A stretch of 64,000 nt of DNA from Acidaminococcaceae bacterium (lineage in GTDB: Bacteria; Bacillota; Negativicutes; Acidaminococcales; Acidaminococcaceae). Positions 62,539 through 64,000 of this stretch are shown one piece after another. The stretch is taken from positions 1 through 64,000 of the forward strand of contig JAFQZL010000021.1 in assembly GCA_017405945.1 (NCBI GenBank), given 5' to 3'. The notes under the pieces are model-generated. The model did not search any database. It had not been told where the DNA came from and worked only from the letters and a program-made list of their open reading frames with translations. A program made the position numbers and the translations under genes. Within the stretch, counting starts at the first letter, position 1. Each line of letters begins with the position of its first letter.

Positions 62539-63033
62539 TTACTTCCCTCCTTCCGCCGGTTTTGCCGCCGGTGCGGCAGGTTTCTGCGCAGCCTGATTTG
62601 CTGCCTGCGCTGCCGGTTTCACCGAGGCGTCTACCCCCAGCCCGGGCCGCAGGTTCACTTTAACGGCCGCTGCCGGCTGCTGTGCCTTGGACAGTTCATG
62701 CCAGGGCATGGGCTTGGCAAGCTGGAAGAACTTTCCGCCGTAATCCACTTCCGGCGCAATAAATTCCACATTCAGGCCGAACAGGTCGTGGATCTCGTTC
62801 TCCCAGACAAAGGCGTACCAGTACTGGCTGGTGACGCTCATGACGGAACCTTCCAGCGGCACGATGACCCGCAGGTTCTCCATCACATAATCCTTATCAA
62901 AACTGTACGTCAGTTCATAGCCTTCCGGAACCCGGGTGCACAGGATCTGCACCATGCGGTACCCGTCTTTTTTATACTGCGCTGCTTTGCCCAGCAAATC
63001 AGCAGCTTCTGTCTGAATAAAAATCTGTTTCAT
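62539..63033 (-). CDS. echD: Ech-type hydrogenase subunit D (NuoC-like)
   Basis: A 164-residue subunit resembling the 30-kDa (NuoC) part of complex I: YAFVWENEIHDLFGLNVEFI is the family marker. It links the large and small subunits. Its last 45 residues are rich in Ala, Pro and Gln, similar to the tail of the EchF-like subunit. Encoded one base before echE and overlapping echC by four bases (ATGA). Confidence 0.88.
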   Translation of the reverse strand: MKQIFIQTEAADLLGKAAQYKKDGYRMVQILCTRVPEGYELTYSFDKDYVMENLRVIVPLEGSVMSVTSQYWYAFVWENEIHDLFGLNVEFIAPEVDYGGKFFQLAKPMPWHELSKAQQPAAAVKVNLRPGLGVDASVKPAAQAANQAAQKPAAPAAKPAEGGK

Positions 63034-63539
63034 TTCCCGGCCTCCTGACTTTTACTGATAGCCATTTCCGGTTCTAATTCTTTTTCCCGCAGGGCCTGTT
63101 TTTCTCTCACAGGAACTGCCAGCGCCTTCTGTTTTTCTTCCAGCACGGCCAGACCTTTCACCACACCGTCGATGATGGCTTCCGGCCTTGCGGCGCAGCC
63201 CGGTACATACACATCCACAGGGATGGCCTTGTCCATGCCGCCCAGCATATTATAGCAGTCATGGAACACGCCGCCGCTGCAGGCGCAGGTCCCTACCGCG
63301 ATGACAACCTTCGGTTCCGGGATCTGTTCGTAAATCTGTTTCACGACAGGCAGGTTCTGGGTATTCACGCCGCCCGTCACCAGAAAAATATCCGCGTGTT
63401 TGGGGTTGCCGGTATTTACAATGCCGAACCGTTCCACATCGTACAGCGGTGTCAGGCAGGCCAGCACTTCAATGTCACAGCCGTTGCAGCTGGAGCCGTC
63501 ATAATGGACAAGCCAGGGTGACTTCTTTATATAACTCAT
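63030..63539 (-). CDS. echC: Ech-type hydrogenase small subunit (EchC/NuoB-like)
   Basis: A 169-residue [4Fe-4S] subunit next to the active site. Seen: HYDGSSCNGCDIEVLACL (C18, C21), VIAVGTCACSGGVFHDCYN and YVPGCAARPEAIIDGVVKGL, the standard cluster ligands. It passes electrons between the large subunit and the EchF-like subunit. The C-terminal tail is charged. It lies 18 bases after the membrane subunit gene. Confidence 0.93.
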   Translation of the reverse strand: MSYIKKSPWLVHYDGSSCNGCDIEVLACLTPLYDVERFGIVNTGNPKHADIFLVTGGVNTQNLPVVKQIYEQIPEPKVVIAVGTCACSGGVFHDCYNMLGGMDKAIPVDVYVPGCAARPEAIIDGVVKGLAVLEEKQKALAVPVREKQALREKELEPEMAISKSQEAGK

Positions 63540-63557
63540 ATAAGCCGCATCCTTTCA

Positions 63558-64000
63558 TCAACGCATATACATTAAAAACATGATATTCACAAATCCGGCC
63601 ACTAACGTTACCAGCCAGGTGGAAGACAGCATCTGTTCCCACTTTACACGGGAACAGCAGTTATCGACCAGCACATCACTGAAATAGGTGAACAGACACA
63701 TCAGTACGGCCAGCGCGGGACTCCAGGGAGCAGACCAGGCAAAGAACAGATACACGAAGCCCAGCAGGAATACGTTCTCATACCAGTGGGCCAGTTCGAT
63801 CATGGCCAGCGTGCGTCCGGAAATTTCCGTAATTACGCCACGGATCAGTTCCTGATGCACTTCATGGGACATGGATAAATCAAAAGGAGACTTCCTGAAT
63901 TTTATCAGCAGGATAAAACTCAGGCCGATGAAGATGCCCGGCATATAAATAAAGTTCATGGAAGGCGCCTTCAGAATGGTATCGATACTGAAGCTGCCGC
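63558..64000 (-). CDS. echB: Ech-type hydrogenase membrane subunit (EchB/NuoH-like), truncated by window end
   Basis: The C-terminal 147 residues of a membrane protein continuing beyond the right edge. The frame is open without a stop through 64000, with residues GSFSIDTILKAPS before the internal Met at 63959. Four to five hydrophobic segments and the ISGRTLAMIELAHWYE and FRKSPFDLSMSHEVHQELI motifs match NuoH/HycD-type subunits that anchor the enzyme and help move ions. The front part and EchA would lie outside the window. Confidence 0.88.
   Translation of the reverse strand, partial: GSFSIDTILKAPSMNFIYMPGIFIGLSFILLIKFRKSPFDLSMSHEVHQELIRGVITEISGRTLAMIELAHWYENVFLLGFVYLFFAWSAPWSPALAVLMCLFTYFSDVLVDNCCSRVKWEQMLSSTWLVTLVAGFVNIMFLMYMR

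Noticed and set aside
1..64000. rRNA, tRNA, CRISPR arrays, insertion sequences and prophage genes
   Set aside because: Looked for and not found: no cloverleaf-like segments with a T-loop motif, no regularly spaced repeats, no transposase or integrase motifs.

Overview
The window looks like a chromosomal segment of an anaerobic Firmicute, most likely a Negativicute of the Acidaminococcaceae type; that placement is inference. The signs are Bacillus-type LexA boxes, RNase J, an FtsK/SpoIIIE ATPase, a RodZ-like protein, an L-box (lysine) riboswitch, succinyl-CoA synthetase, a TAXI-type TRAP transporter and an energy-converting [NiFe] hydrogenase. I saw no rRNA, tRNA, CRISPR array, transposase or phage gene.

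Left part, + strand (1-18.3 kb). SAM by-product recycling genes (MTA phosphorylase, MTR-1-P isomerase, SAH hydrolase, a class II aldolase, an MTA/SAH deaminase) flank a block of small, poorly characterised genes: a double zinc-ribbon protein, secreted SH3-like proteins, DUF3795, an EamA transporter and a methyltransferase. An NfnAB-type flavoprotein pair and three secreted proteins, two of them tandem paralogs, follow. The part closes with a strong terminator and a spacer of about 0.5 kb.

lexA (18.8 kb, +) has a clear promoter overlapped by a LexA box. It converges on a long minus-strand half (19.6-40 kb). That half holds a methionine gamma-lyase-like PLP enzyme, an HflX with a JAMM-like N-terminal domain, a DEAD-box helicase and CinA. 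Then come RimO with a solute-binding lipoprotein, YgiQ, RodZ, FtsK, RNase J, and a TAXI transporter set (fused permease, DUF1850, binding protein).

40-55 kb (minus strand except one small gene). Here are an HD-GYP sensor protein; sucCD behind a promoter and a possible leader terminator; a P-loop/Asp23 fusion; a PHP phosphoesterase; leucyl aminopeptidase; and an NlpC/P60-like protein. An unidentified small RNA candidate precedes the NlpC/P60-like gene. The dapB-asd-dapA operon sits behind a textbook lysine riboswitch. A dinB locus carries a second LexA box.

55-64 kb (minus strand) is one long operon. It encodes Ech-type group 4 [NiFe] hydrogenase subunits (membrane subunit cut by the window edge), then hypA-hypB-hypF-hypC-hypD-hypE, and ends in a strong terminator. 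The large subunit already ends at its nickel-binding CxxC motif, so no maturation protease should be needed. Many ORF starts had to be moved inward to a Shine-Dalgarno-supported codon (gltA/nfnB, rimO, rodZ, PHP, pepA, NlpC, hypE, hypD, hypB, hypA and others); these are stated per gene.
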